From: Vineibacter terrae
GTDB lineage: Bacteria > Pseudomonadota > Alphaproteobacteria > Reyranellales > Reyranellaceae
Length of the DNA: 64,000 nt
NCBI RefSeq assembly: GCF_008039615.1
Contig: NZ_VDUZ01000001.1
Location: 92,834-156,833 of the forward strand
Direction of reading: 5' to 3'
Made by a program: the position numbers and the translations under genes
Part shown: positions 52,590 through 61,362 of the stretch, piece after piece
How positions within the stretch are numbered: position 1 is the stretch's first letter
How the letters are laid out: each line of letters starts with the position of its first letter
Notes under the pieces: model-generated
What the model was told of the DNA's origin: nothing
The model's input: only the letters and a program-made list of their open reading frames with translations
Databases searched by the model: none

Positions 52590-52970
52590 ATGCGAATGAT
52601 CGCAGCAGCCATTGTGCTGGCGAGCGCGTTTGTCGGCACCGTCGCGCAGGCGCAGACGCCGCGGTCCGACCTGGCCCAGGCCTGCTCACAGGAAGCGCGC
52701 CGCCAATCCCTTTCGGGCGATGCGCTGACCGAGTTCATGAACCGCTGCTGGGCCGGCCAGGTCGCCGTGCCGTCGGTGATGAACCCGCCGCAAAGCTGCG
52801 AGGACCAGGCCAGGACGCTCAGCGGCGAAGACAAGGTCCGGTTCGTCCGTGACTGCAATGCCCGGAGCCCGGCCGCCGCACCGATGCCGCAAAGCTGCGA
52901 GGATCAAGCCAGGACACTCAGCGGCGAGGACAAAGCCCGGTTCATGCGCAATTGCACTGCCAGGAAGTGA
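52590..52970 (+). CDS. PsiF-like secreted protein with Cys repeats (second copy)
   Basis: 126 residues. Signal peptide MRMIAAAIVLASAFVGTVAQA, then three repeats: ACSQEARRQSLSGDALTEFM (ending NRCWAG), SCEDQARTLSGEDKVRFVRD and SCEDQARTLSGEDKARFMRN. The second and third are almost identical, a recent internal duplication. Clearly paralogous with the gene at 39000, sharing the RCWAGQ motif. AGGAGGG precedes the ATG. Function unknown. Confidence 0.78.
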   Translation: MRMIAAAIVLASAFVGTVAQAQTPRSDLAQACSQEARRQSLSGDALTEFMNRCWAGQVAVPSVMNPPQSCEDQARTLSGEDKVRFVRDCNARSPAAAPMPQSCEDQARTLSGEDKARFMRNCTARK

Positions 52971-53334
52971 ATGCCGGCACAGTCTTCCTGACAAAAGGCG
53001 CGTGCAGCATCATCCCGTTGCTGCATGCGCCAGGCCCTGGCATCGGTATTCCATCCCGTCGCCGCAGCAGGCGATGCTGCAGCCGGCCACACGCCACGTG
53101 CGATCACGCGCGCCTCGCCACGCAGCGCAAATTTCGAGCCCCGGCGACGACGGCCGCGAAAATCCGCGGCCCGCGGACGCACTTGACTTTTGCGCCGCAA
53201 CATTCAATGAAAGAAAAATGCTGCACTGCATCAATCGTGGTCGGGCAATCCGCCGCGTTGATGCCGACCCGGCGTGATCGCGCGCCTCACCCGAGCGTGC
53301 CCGCACGCTTCCACCAACCAAGATGGAGATCAGC
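52971..53334. promoter_or_regulatory. phasin upstream region with candidate PhaR-type site
   Basis: 364 bases without a gene. TTGACT (53183-53188) may be a -35 box. About 30 bases on, AATGCTGCACTGCATCAAT (53218-53236) contains CTGC-N3-GCA, close to the CTGC-N3/4-GCAG target described for alphaproteobacterial PhaR, the repressor of phasin genes. The remaining part is GC-rich with no feature. Confidence 0.4.
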
Positions 53335-53961
53335 ATGAGCGCGCTCCAAGCCCCTAGCTTCCCCTTCGCTCCCGTCGACCTGACCAGGATGTGGGCCGAC
53401 TTCAAGCTGCCGATGCTCAACGTCGAGGCGCTGGTCGAAGCCCAGCGCAAGAACGCAGCGGCGCTCACGGCGGCGCACCAGATCGCTTTCGACGGCTTGA
53501 AGGCGCTGGCGCAACGCCACAGCGACCTGATCAAGGCCACGGTCGACGACTACAGCCAGATGACCGGCGACATCTTCGCCGCCGCCTCGCTCGAGGAAAG
53601 AGCGGCACGGCAGGCCGATGCGACACGGCACGCCTTCACGTCGAGCGTCGCCGGCGTGCGCGAGCTGTCCGACATCGCCGTCAAGGCCAACATCGCGGCC
53701 AGCGACGTGCTGAACGCGCGCATCGTCGAGTCGTTCGACGAAGCCAAGGCCCTTTTCACGGCAGCGCCGGCCGCGGCGCGTGCGACCGTGGCCGCGGTGA
53801 TCGCCACGCCGATCGATGCCGCCGTCGCGGCAGCAGCGCCGGCCGGCGCTCCGCCCGCCGAGATCGCGCCCGAGCCGACGCCGGCCGCGCCCGTCGTCGC
53901 CGCGCCCAAGACGGCCGCGCCTGCGCCGCGCCCGCCGCGCCGTCCCACGACGCGCCGCTGA
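53335..53961 (+). CDS. phasin family protein
   Basis: 208 residues. The phasin domain (about 10-130) is amphipathic helix: LTRMWADFKLPMLNVEALVE, RKNAAALTAAHQIAFDGLKA, QRHSDLIKATVDDYSQM. A Pro/Ala-rich tail follows (PAGAPPAEIAPEPTPAAPVV) ending in PRPPRRPTTRR. Phasins coat polyhydroxyalkanoate granules, implying PHA storage in this organism. I chose ATG 53335, 6 bases after GGAG; ATG 53323 contains that GGAG itself. Confidence 0.88.
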   Translation: MSALQAPSFPFAPVDLTRMWADFKLPMLNVEALVEAQRKNAAALTAAHQIAFDGLKALAQRHSDLIKATVDDYSQMTGDIFAAASLEERAARQADATRHAFTSSVAGVRELSDIAVKANIAASDVLNARIVESFDEAKALFTAAPAAARATVAAVIATPIDAAVAAAAPAGAPPAEIAPEPTPAAPVVAAPKTAAPAPRPPRRPTTRR

Positions 53962-53974
53962 CGCATCGCGCGAG

Positions 53975-54000
53975 CAACGGGGTCGTGCCTGACCCCGTTG
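53975..54000. terminator. hairpin after the phasin gene, possible terminator
   Basis: CAACGGGGTC-GTGCCT-GACCCCGTTG, a perfect 10-bp stem 14 bases past the phasin stop. There is no T-run, so termination is not certain. The rest of the 345-base gap to ccoN (53962-54306) holds one short PE90 fragment. I saw no FNR/Anr box (TTGAT-N4-ATCAA) in front of ccoN. Confidence 0.4.
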
Positions 54001-54044
54001 CCACCCGGGCGATCGCATATCGCGCAACGCCGCGCCGCCACACT

Positions 54045-54076
54045 GCGTCATCCCGAGCAGCGCAAGGGATGACGAC
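54045..54076. repeat. PE90 internal-deletion fragment
   Basis: GCGTCATCCCGAGCAGCGCA followed by AGGGATGACGAC: the two termini of the element joined with the middle lost, leaving about 32 bases. Confidence 0.55.
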
Positions 54077-54306
54077 AGGCCGGCGCGCAGCGGGCCAGCG
54101 CCAGGAATCGGACCGGCAGCCGTCCCGCCTGCGGCAAAAGCAGCCGCGACACGTATAGTGTTGCAAGACGCAACCCTGCGAGGCTCAATGCCGTCCGAGT
54201 AGCATTGTCCACGCGTGGTTCGCATTCCGGGTAGCCAATCGCGGCCCGCTGCGGACAATGCCAGCAATTTCAGTACGGTCTCCGGACAAGGGGGGAGAAC
54301 GGGGCG

Positions 54307-55956
54307 ATGCTGGCGCAGCTTACGCGGGATGAGCGACTAAACGCGCTGATCATCCTGTTCGTGGTCGCAGCTTGCGGCGTGGCCATGATGATCGCCGGCC
54401 AGGGCGATCCACTCGGACTGCACGGCGGCGTGGTGCTGGCTGCCGCGGTGCTTGGAATCTTCGGCGTCGTGGCGGGATACTATGCTCCCGAGCCCAGCGA
54501 GGCGCGCTTCAGCCAGTACTACGACGACCCGAGCAAGATCGGCATCATCCTCGCCATGGGCTGGGCGGTGTTCGGCATGTTCATCGGCGACTGGGTCGCC
54601 TGGCTGCTGGTCTACCCCGACCTGACCTTCGATGCCGGCTGGTCGAGCTTCGGCCGCATCCGGCCCGTCCATACCACGGCCGTGATCTTCGGCTTCGGCG
54701 GCAACGCGCTGATCGCGACGTCCTTCCATGTCCTGCAGCGCACATCGGGCGCGCGCCTGCCGGACCAGCTGCTGCCGTGGTTCGTGCTGTTCGGCTACAA
54801 CCTCTTCTGCCTGCTGGCCGTCACCGGCTACATGATGGGCATCACGCAGTCGAAGGAATACGCCGAGCCGGAGTGGTACGCCGATCTGTGGCTGGTGGTC
54901 GTCTGGGTCGCCTACTTCATCCTGTACCTGCGCACGCTGGTGCGCCGCCGCGAGCCGCATATCTACGTCGCCAACTGGTACTACATGGCCTTCATCCTGG
55001 TCGTGGCGATATTGCATATCGTCAACGGCCTGACGCTGCCGATCTCGCTCGGCTCGGCCAAGAGCTACTCCGCCTTCTCGGGCGTGCAGGACGCCATGAC
55101 GCAATGGTGGTACGGCCACAACGCGGTGGCGTTCTTCCTGACCGCCGGCTTCCTGGGCATGATGTACTACTACCTGCCCAAGCGCGCCGGACGGCCGATC
55201 TTCTCCTACCGGATGTCGATCATCAGCTTCTGGGGCATCGTCTTCTTCTACATGTGGGCGGGCTCGCACCACCTGCACTACACGGCCCTGCCGCACTGGG
55301 TGCAGACGCTGGGCATGACGTTCTCGGTGATGCTGCTGGTGCCGTCCTGGGCGTCGGCGGGCAACGCGCTGCTGACGCTCAACGGCGCCTGGCACAAGGT
55401 GCGCGACGACGCGACGCTGCGCTTCATGATGGTGGCCGCCGTGTTCTACGGCCTCTCCACCTTCGAAGGCTCGTTCATGGCCATCCGGTCGGTGAACTCC
55501 CTCTCGCACTACACCGACTGGACTGTCGGCCACGTCCACGCCGGCGCGCTGGGCTGGGTCGCCCTGATCACCTTCGGCTCGATCTATGCCGTGGTGCCGT
55601 GGCTGTGGAAGCGCGAGCGCATGTACTCGGCCGGCCTCGTGGAGGTGCATTTCTGGCTCGCCGTCGCCGGCACCGTCATCTACGTCTTCGCGATGTGGAA
55701 CTCCGGCATCATCCAGGGCCTGATGTGGCGGACGTACAACGAGAGCGGCACCCTGGCCTACTCCTTCATCGACTCGCTGGTCGCGATGCGCCCCTACTAC
55801 GCGGCCCGCGCCATCGGCGGCCTGCTGTTCCTGATCGGCGCCGTCGTCGGCTGCTACAACATCTGGATGACGGTGCGCGGCGTGCCGCGCGCAGCGGCCG
55901 AGGTGCCGGCCGCGAGCGCCGACCCCGACGATCCCATCCGGCAACCGGCGGAGTAG
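54307..55956 (+). CDS. ccoN: cbb3-type cytochrome c oxidase subunit I
   Basis: 549 residues with about 14 membrane helices. Haem and copper ligands are readable: [60 protein letters not shown], and the late [17 protein letters not shown]. It is the catalytic core of a high-affinity oxidase used at low oxygen. First gene of ccoNOQP. The C-terminal tail ([17 protein letters not shown]) is short and polar. Confidence 0.97.
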   Translation: MLAQLTRDERLNALIILFVVAACGVAMMIAGQGDPLGLHGGVVLAAAVLGIFGVVAGYYAPEPSEARFSQYYDDPSKIGIILAMGWAVFGMFIGDWVAWLLVYPDLTFDAGWSSFGRIRPVHTTAVIFGFGGNALIATSFHVLQRTSGARLPDQLLPWFVLFGYNLFCLLAVTGYMMGITQSKEYAEPEWYADLWLVVVWVAYFILYLRTLVRRREPHIYVANWYYMAFILVVAILHIVNGLTLPISLGSAKSYSAFSGVQDAMTQWWYGHNAVAFFLTAGFLGMMYYYLPKRAGRPIFSYRMSIISFWGIVFFYMWAGSHHLHYTALPHWVQTLGMTFSVMLLVPSWASAGNALLTLNGAWHKVRDDATLRFMMVAAVFYGLSTFEGSFMAIRSVNSLSHYTDWTVGHVHAGALGWVALITFGSIYAVVPWLWKRERMYSAGLVEVHFWLAVAGTVIYVFAMWNSGIIQGLMWRTYNESGTLAYSFIDSLVAMRPYYAARAIGGLLFLIGAVVGCYNIWMTVRGVPRAAAEVPAASADPDDPIRQPAE

Positions 55957-55961
55957 GTCGC

Positions 55962-56693
55962 ATGTTCGGGCTGCACTACCGGCTGGAACGCAAGGCGATC
56001 GGCCTGGTGATCGGGATCATCGTCGTGGCCAGCATCGGCGGCATCGTCGAGATCGCGCCGCTGTTCACCATCCGCCAGACAGTGGAGGAGGCGCAGGACA
56101 TGCGCGTCTACACGCCGCTGGAGCTGGCCGGCCGCGACATCTACGTGCGCGAGGGCTGCTATGCCTGCCACTCGCAGATGATCCGCACGTTGCGCGACGA
56201 GGTCGAGCGCTACGGCCCCTACTCGCTCGCCGTCGAATCGAAGTACGACCATCCCATGCTGTGGGGCTCGAAGCGGACCGGGCCCGACCTTGCCCGCCTC
56301 GGCGGCAAGTATTCCGACGAGTGGCATGTCGCCCATCTCATCAACCCGCGCGACGTCGTGCGGCAGTCGATCATGCCGGCCTATGCCTGGCTCATGCGCA
56401 CGCCGCTGCGCACCGACGACCTGGGCCTGCACCTCAAGGCGATGCGCCGGCTGGGCGTGCCCTACACCGACGACATGATCGCCAACGCGACCAAGGACGC
56501 CGAGGCGCAGGCGGCGCCGGACTCGCCGGCCGCCGGCGACCTGGTGAAGCGCTACGGCGAGGCGACCCAGGTGCGCGCGTTCGACGGCCAGCCGGCCCAG
56601 CTCACCGAGATGGATGCGCTGGTCGCCTACCTGCAGATTCTGGGCCGGCTGACCGACGCCGCCCACAAGCCGGTCGCCGGGAGCGGAGGCTAG
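55962..56693 (+). CDS. ccoO: cbb3-type cytochrome c oxidase subunit II
   Basis: 243 residues. One N-terminal membrane helix ([20 protein letters not shown]) and one haem c site CYACH at residues 66-70, followed by the family block [20 protein letters not shown] and [16 protein letters not shown] [20 protein letters not shown] Met ligand is plausible in the IMPAYAWL segment. It passes electrons to CcoN. Starts 6 bases after the ccoN stop. Confidence 0.97.
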   Translation: MFGLHYRLERKAIGLVIGIIVVASIGGIVEIAPLFTIRQTVEEAQDMRVYTPLELAGRDIYVREGCYACHSQMIRTLRDEVERYGPYSLAVESKYDHPMLWGSKRTGPDLARLGGKYSDEWHVAHLINPRDVVRQSIMPAYAWLMRTPLRTDDLGLHLKAMRRLGVPYTDDMIANATKDAEAQAAPDSPAAGDLVKRYGEATQVRAFDGQPAQLTEMDALVAYLQILGRLTDAAHKPVAGSGG

Positions 56694-56695
56694 CC

Positions 56696-56866
56696 ATGGG
56701 CTTCGACCACGACACCACCGTATGGTTCTCGAAGACCTTCGGCCTGTTCTACCTGATGGCGCTGCTGCTGGGCGTCGTCGTCTACGCCTACTGGCCGTCG
56801 AACAAGAAGCGGTTCGACCAGGCGGCGCAGTCCATCCTCCATGAGGAGGAACGGCCATGGCGGTAG
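56696..56866 (+). CDS. ccoQ: cbb3-type oxidase subunit CcoQ
   Basis: 56 residues: one membrane helix (FGLFYLMALLLGVVVYAYWP) followed by the CcoQ signature NKKRFDQAAQSILHEEERPW. It is a small subunit that helps stabilise the complex. Starts 3 bases after ccoO and overlaps ccoP by 10 bases. Confidence 0.95.
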   Translation: MGFDHDTTVWFSKTFGLFYLMALLLGVVVYAYWPSNKKRFDQAAQSILHEEERPWR

Positions 56867-57738
56867 AGGAACGCGACAAGCATTCCGGCTACATGACCAC
56901 CGGTCATGTCTGGAACGGCATCAAGGAGCTGAACACGCCGGTGCCGCGGCCCGTATGGCTGTTCCTGATCGGCACGGCGCTGTTCTCATTCGTCTACTGG
57001 CTGCTGATGCCGGCATGGCCGGTCGGCGTCACCTACACCAAGGGCCTGCTGGGCATCGACCAGCGCACCACCGTCGCCGAGAACCTGAAGGCGGCGGCGC
57101 TGGCGCGGTCCGAATGGACGCAGCGGATCGAAAGCGGCAGCTTCAAGGAGATCCAGGCCGATCCGCACCTGATGACGGCCGTGCGCCAGACCGGCCATCG
57201 CCTGTTCGTCGACAATTGCGCCGTCTGCCACGGCACGGACGCCAAGGGCGGCAAGGGCTACCCCAACCTCACCACGACGTCGTGGCTGTGGGGCGGCGAG
57301 CCGGAGCAGATCGCCGAGACAATCCGGGTCGGCATCAACTCCGCCCACCCCGACACGCGGGTGTCGCAGATGCCGGCCGTCGGCCGCGACCAGATGATGC
57401 CCGGCAAGGACATCCCCAAGGTCGTGCGCTACGTGCTCGGCCTGTCCGACCCGGCCGCGGCCAAGGACATGCCGGCGGGCGAGCGCGAAGCGGCCCGCAC
57501 GCTGTTCGAGGCCAACTGCGCCGCCTGCCATGGCGAAGACGCCAAGGGCAAGATCGAGATGGGGGCGCCGGACCTGACCGACCGCTTCTGGATCTACGGC
57601 GGCGATCAGCAGTCGGTGCTCGCCACCATCTGGGATGGCCGGCAGGGCCACATGCCGACCTGGGAAGCGCGCCTGTCGCCGGTCGAGCGCAAGATCCTGA
57701 CGCTCTACCTGGTCGACCTGCGCGCGAAGACACCATGA
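56857..57738 (+). CDS. ccoP: cbb3-type cytochrome c oxidase subunit III (dihaem)
   Basis: 293 residues. The N-terminal helix (PRPVWLFLIGTALFSFVYWL) follows the typical DGIKELNTPLP-like WNGIKELNTPVP. Two c-type haem sites: CAVCH (121-125) and CAACH (221-225), with Met ligands near VSQMPAVG and GHMPTWE. It accepts electrons from cytochrome c. Its stop overlaps the next small gene by 4 bases. Confidence 0.97.
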   Translation: MAVEERDKHSGYMTTGHVWNGIKELNTPVPRPVWLFLIGTALFSFVYWLLMPAWPVGVTYTKGLLGIDQRTTVAENLKAAALARSEWTQRIESGSFKEIQADPHLMTAVRQTGHRLFVDNCAVCHGTDAKGGKGYPNLTTTSWLWGGEPEQIAETIRVGINSAHPDTRVSQMPAVGRDQMMPGKDIPKVVRYVLGLSDPAAAKDMPAGEREAARTLFEANCAACHGEDAKGKIEMGAPDLTDRFWIYGGDQQSVLATIWDGRQGHMPTWEARLSPVERKILTLYLVDLRAKTP

Positions 57739-57944
57739 GCGCCCTGCTCACCAGCCTGCGGACGCGGCCGGCCCTGTGGCTGCTGGTCGGCGCGGGCCTG
57801 CTGCTGGTGGTGCTGGCCAACGCGCATCTGGTCTATGTGGCGGTGACGTCACAGCCGGACTGCGTCACGCATCTGCGGGCAGGCGAACGGGCAGCCGACC
57901 CGGGCCAGTTCCGCGCCGCCAAGTCCTCCTGCTCGCCGCGGTGA
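57735..57944 (+). CDS. small membrane protein in the cco operon
   Basis: 69 residues: a single helix (LWLLVGAGLLLVVLANAHLV) then YVAVTSQPDCVTHLRAGERA with one Cys and a second near the end (KSSC). It sits where ccoG and ccoH usually lie and might be a very reduced CcoH-like assembly protein, but CcoH is about 150-170 residues and similarity is only general. The ATGA overlap with ccoP shows it is translated with the operon. Confidence 0.7.
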   Translation: MSALLTSLRTRPALWLLVGAGLLLVVLANAHLVYVAVTSQPDCVTHLRAGERAADPGQFRAAKSSCSPR

Positions 57945-57973
57945 CGCGCCCCAGGCGCCAAGCGAGGTCGAAG

Positions 57974-58759
57974 ATGGTTACGATTCCGGCCGTTGTTCCG
58001 CCCCTCCCGAGGGAAAGGGTCTGGACCCGCAATCTGCCGCCCGCGACGGCGGTCGCCTGGCTTGCCGCAGGCTGGCACGACCTGCTGGTGAAGCCGGCCG
58101 CAAGCCTCGCCTACGGGCTCATCGTCTTCCTGGTGTCGATCGGCGTCGTGGCCGGCCTGTTCGCGCTGGGCTGGGACTACATCCTCTTCCCCGCCTTCGC
58201 CGGCTTCATGGTGGTCGGCCCCTTGCTGGCCGTCGGCCTCTACGAAAAGAGCCGGCGCATCGCCGCTGGCGAGCCCGTCGGGCTCGCCTCCATGATCTTC
58301 GTGCGGCCGCAGTCCGGTGGCCAGCTCCTGTTCACGGGCGTGCTGCTGTGCGGGCTGATGCTGCTGTGGATGCGCGCCGCCGTCATCATCTACGCCCTGT
58401 TCTTCGGCCTGCGGCCGTTTCCCGGGCTCGACCACATCACGTCCACGCTGTTCATGACCTCGACCGGCTGGGCGATGCTGCTGGTGGGCGGCGCGATCGG
58501 CGGGCTGTTCGCGGCCTTCTCCTTCGCCATCAGCGCCGTCTCGGTGCCGATGCTGCTGAACGAGCGCGTCGATGCCCTGACGGCGATGGGCACCAGCATG
58601 GCGCTGGTCTGGAACAACCTGCCGGTGATGCTGGCCTGGGGCACGATCGTGCTGGCGCTATTCCTGATCAGCCTGGTGAGCGGCCTGCTGGGCATGATCG
58701 TGGTCTTTCCGCTGCTGGGGCACGGCACCTGGCATGCCTATCGCGCGTTGCGGCCGTGA
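57974..58759 (+). CDS. DUF2189 integral membrane protein
   Basis: 261 residues with about six membrane helices. The start WTRNLPPATAVAWLAAGWHD then LLVKPAASLAYGLIVFLVS matches DUF2189 proteins, whose function is unknown. Conserved FAGFMVVGPLLAVGLYEKSR follows. It occupies the place between ccoP and ccoI and its stop overlaps the ccoI start, so it is in the same transcript. A role in oxidase assembly or regulation is possible by context only. Confidence 0.82.
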   Translation: MVTIPAVVPPLPRERVWTRNLPPATAVAWLAAGWHDLLVKPAASLAYGLIVFLVSIGVVAGLFALGWDYILFPAFAGFMVVGPLLAVGLYEKSRRIAAGEPVGLASMIFVRPQSGGQLLFTGVLLCGLMLLWMRAAVIIYALFFGLRPFPGLDHITSTLFMTSTGWAMLLVGGAIGGLFAAFSFAISAVSVPMLLNERVDALTAMGTSMALVWNNLPVMLAWGTIVLALFLISLVSGLLGMIVVFPLLGHGTWHAYRALRP

Positions 58760-61149
58760 CGCAGGCGCCGGCCGGCACCGCAGGCGAGGAGCTGCTGCTG
58801 GCCAGCAGGACGGTCGGCAGCGGGCTGCGCGAGGCCGAGCTGTCGGTGCCCGACATGCATTGCGGCGCCTGCATGCGCCGGATCGAGACCGCGCTGGGGG
58901 CGCTGGCGGGCGTCGAGCGGGCGCGCGTCAACCTGTCGACCCGCAGCGTGAGCGTGCGCTGGCAGGCGCGCCGGCGGCCGCCGCCGCTGGTCGAGACCCT
59001 GCAGCGCATCGGCTTCGCGGCCCATCTGCGTGACGCCGACAGCGAGGCCAAGGACGGCACCCTGGCCGAGCTGGTGCGGTCGCTCGCCGTGGCCGGCTTC
59101 GCGGCCAGCAACATCATGCTGCTGTCGGTCTCGGTCTGGTCCGGCGCCGACCCGCAGACGCGCGACCTGTTCCACGCCGTCTCGGCCGTGATCGCGCTGC
59201 CGGCGCTGGCCTATGCCGGCCGCGTCTTCTTCCGCTCGGCCTGGCGCAGCCTGCGCCATGGCCGCACCAACATGGACGTGCCGATCTCGGTCGGCGTGCT
59301 GCTCGCCTTCGGCCTGAGCCTCTACGAGACCCTGCATCACGGGCCGCATGCGTATTTCGATGCCGCGGTGACGCTGCTGTTCTTCCTGCTGGTGGGACGC
59401 ACGCTGGACCACGTGATGCGCGAACGCGCGCGCCAGGCGGTCAAGGGGCTCGCCCGCCTGGCCGCGCGCGGCGCGCGCGTGCGGCGGCCGGACGGCACCG
59501 AGGCCTATCTGCCGGTCAACGACATCGCGACCGGGATGACCGTGCTGCTGGCAGCCGGCGAGCGCGTGCCGGTCGACGGCCGCGTCGATGCCGGCACGTC
59601 GGATATCGATGCCGCGCTGGTGACGGGCGAAAGCCGGCCGCAGCCGGTGGCCGCGGGTGGCCTGGTGCGCGCCGGCACCCTGAACCTGACCGGCCCGCTG
59701 GCGATCGTCGCGACGGCGCCGGCGCGCGAGTCGTTCCTGGCCGAGATGGTGAGCCTGATGCAGGCGGCCGAGGCCAGCCGCTCGGTCTATCGCCGGATCG
59801 CCGACCGGGCCGCCAGCCTCTATGCGCCCACCGTCCACCTGACCGCGCTGCTGACCTTCGCCGGCTGGATGATCGCGACGGGCGATGCGCATCGCGCCAT
59901 CACGATCGCCATCGCCGTGCTGATCATCACCTGTCCCTGCGCGCTGGGCCTGGCCGTGCCCATGGTCCAGGTGGTCGCCGCCGGCCGGCTGTTCGAGAAC
60001 GGCATCATGGTGAAGGACGGCGCGGCGCTGGAGCGGCTGGCCGAGGTCGACACCGTGGTGTTCGATAAGACCGGCACCCTCACGCTGGGGCAGCCGCGCC
60101 TGGTCGACCGCGGCGCGATCGATCCGGCGTCGCTGGCGCTGGCCGCCGCCATCGCCACGCACTCGCGGCACCCCTTCGCCCGGGCCATTGCCGATGCCGC
60201 CCGGCAGGACCATCCGTCGATGGCCTTCGATTCCGTGGCCGAGCATGCCGGGCTGGGCCTGGAGGCACGGACCGGCACCGCCGTCTACCGCCTGGGGCGC
60301 GCGAGCTGGGCGCTGGCCCCCGACCGCGGAGCTATCGCGTCTGACCCTGCTGTCATCCCGAGCGTAGCGAGGGATCTCCTGCGGCAAGACGCACAGTGCG
60401 CCGTTCGCGGGAGATCCCTCGCTGCGCTCGGGATGACAGCAGGAGCCGAGTGGCCTGCCGCATGCGATGGCCCTGCCCCCGACCGCCAGCCGCCTGACGA
60501 CGACGGCGTCGTGCTGTCGTGCGGAGGCGCGCATCTGGCCACGTTCCAGCTCGAGGACCGCCTGCGCGCCGCTGCGCGCGCCACGATCGAGGCGCTGGCG
60601 CGGGACGGCCTGCGGATCGCCGCGGTGTCGGGCGACGCCGAGGCGCCGGTGCAGCGCATCGCGGCCGAGCTCGGCATCGAGGCGGCCGCGCGCGTGCTGC
60701 CGCGCGAGAAGGTCCAGCAGGTGGCTGCGCTCACGGCATCCGGCCGCAAGGTGCTGATGGTCGGCGACGGGCTCAACGACGCACCGGCGCTGGCCGCCGC
60801 CCATGCCTCGATGGCGCCGGCAACTGCGGCCGATGTCGGCCGCAGCGCTGCCGATTTCGTGTTCCTGCGCGAAAGCCTGGGCGCCGTGGCGCAGGCCATC
60901 AGGGTGGCGCGCGACGCGCGGCGGCTGGTGCGGCAGAACTTCGCCTTCGCCGTCGCCTACAACGTCGTGGCGATACCGATCGCCGTCCTGGGCCAGGTGA
61001 CGCCGCTGGTGGCTGCCGTCGCGATGTCGGCGTCATCGCTCGTGGTCGTCGCCAACGCCCTGCGCCTGCCGGGACGGCGCAAGCCGATGGCGCGCGACGA
61101 TGCGATCGGCGCCGCGCCGGCGCTTGCGGCGCTGCGGGCCGGACGATGA
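58756..61149 (+). CDS. ccoI: cation-translocating P-type ATPase CcoI/FixI (copper, cbb3 assembly) with in-frame PE90 insert
   Basis: 797 residues. N-terminal metal domain DMHCGACMRRIE (CxxC); membrane CPC motif ITCPCALGLAVP; phosphorylation site FDKTGTLTL; HP motif SRHPFARAI; GDGLNDAPAL hinge. It exports copper for the cbb3 oxidase. In the nucleotide-binding domain, about residues 532-561 come entirely from a 90-bp palindromic element, after YRLGRASWALAPD and before VVLSCGGAHLATF. No stop or frameshift results. GTG 58756 overlaps the preceding stop (GTGA). Confidence 0.93.
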   Translation: MTQAPAGTAGEELLLASRTVGSGLREAELSVPDMHCGACMRRIETALGALAGVERARVNLSTRSVSVRWQARRRPPPLVETLQRIGFAAHLRDADSEAKDGTLAELVRSLAVAGFAASNIMLLSVSVWSGADPQTRDLFHAVSAVIALPALAYAGRVFFRSAWRSLRHGRTNMDVPISVGVLLAFGLSLYETLHHGPHAYFDAAVTLLFFLLVGRTLDHVMRERARQAVKGLARLAARGARVRRPDGTEAYLPVNDIATGMTVLLAAGERVPVDGRVDAGTSDIDAALVTGESRPQPVAAGGLVRAGTLNLTGPLAIVATAPARESFLAEMVSLMQAAEASRSVYRRIADRAASLYAPTVHLTALLTFAGWMIATGDAHRAITIAIAVLIITCPCALGLAVPMVQVVAAGRLFENGIMVKDGAALERLAEVDTVVFDKTGTLTLGQPRLVDRGAIDPASLALAAAIATHSRHPFARAIADAARQDHPSMAFDSVAEHAGLGLEARTGTAVYRLGRASWALAPDRGAIASDPAVIPSVARDLLRQDAQCAVRGRSLAALGMTAGAEWPAACDGPAPDRQPPDDDGVVLSCGGAHLATFQLEDRLRAAARATIEALARDGLRIAAVSGDAEAPVQRIAAELGIEAAARVLPREKVQQVAALTASGRKVLMVGDGLNDAPALAAAHASMAPATAADVGRSAADFVFLRESLGAVAQAIRVARDARRLVRQNFAFAVAYNVVAIPIAVLGQVTPLVAAVAMSASSLVVVANALRLPGRRKPMARDDAIGAAPALAALRAGR
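60350..60439. repeat. PE90 palindromic element, 90 bp, inside ccoI coding sequence
   Basis: Begins CTGTCATCCCGAGCGTAGCG and ends CTGCGCTCGGGATGACAG; length 90 = 30 codons, frame preserved. Encodes ARDLLRQ...RSLAALGMT, the same reading frame as the copy at 29286 (86 of 90 bases identical). It lies in a probable surface loop of the N-domain. Confidence 0.95.
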
Positions 61150-61349
61150 TCGACTTCCTCTATCTCGTCCCCATCTCGCTCGGCCTGGGCGTCATCGGCC
61201 TCGTGGCGTTCATGTGGTCGCTGCGCAGCGGCCAGTACGCCGATCTCGACGGCGCCGCCGAGCGCATCCTGTTCGACGACGGGCGCGACGCCCCCGATGC
61301 GCCGGCGCGCGCCGAGCCGGACCTGACGGACCGACCTGACGATCGTTGA
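61146..61349 (+). CDS. ccoS: cbb3-type oxidase assembly protein CcoS
   Basis: 67 residues. One helix (FLYLVPISLGLGVIGLVAFM) followed by WSLRSGQYADLDGAAERILF DD, the CcoS signature. Needed in other bacteria for cofactor insertion into the oxidase. ATGA overlap with ccoI. The C-terminal tail is Asp/Pro-rich and longer than needed. Confidence 0.93.
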   Translation: MIDFLYLVPISLGLGVIGLVAFMWSLRSGQYADLDGAAERILFDDGRDAPDAPARAEPDLTDRPDDR

Positions 61350-61362
61350 AGGGTGAGGGACC

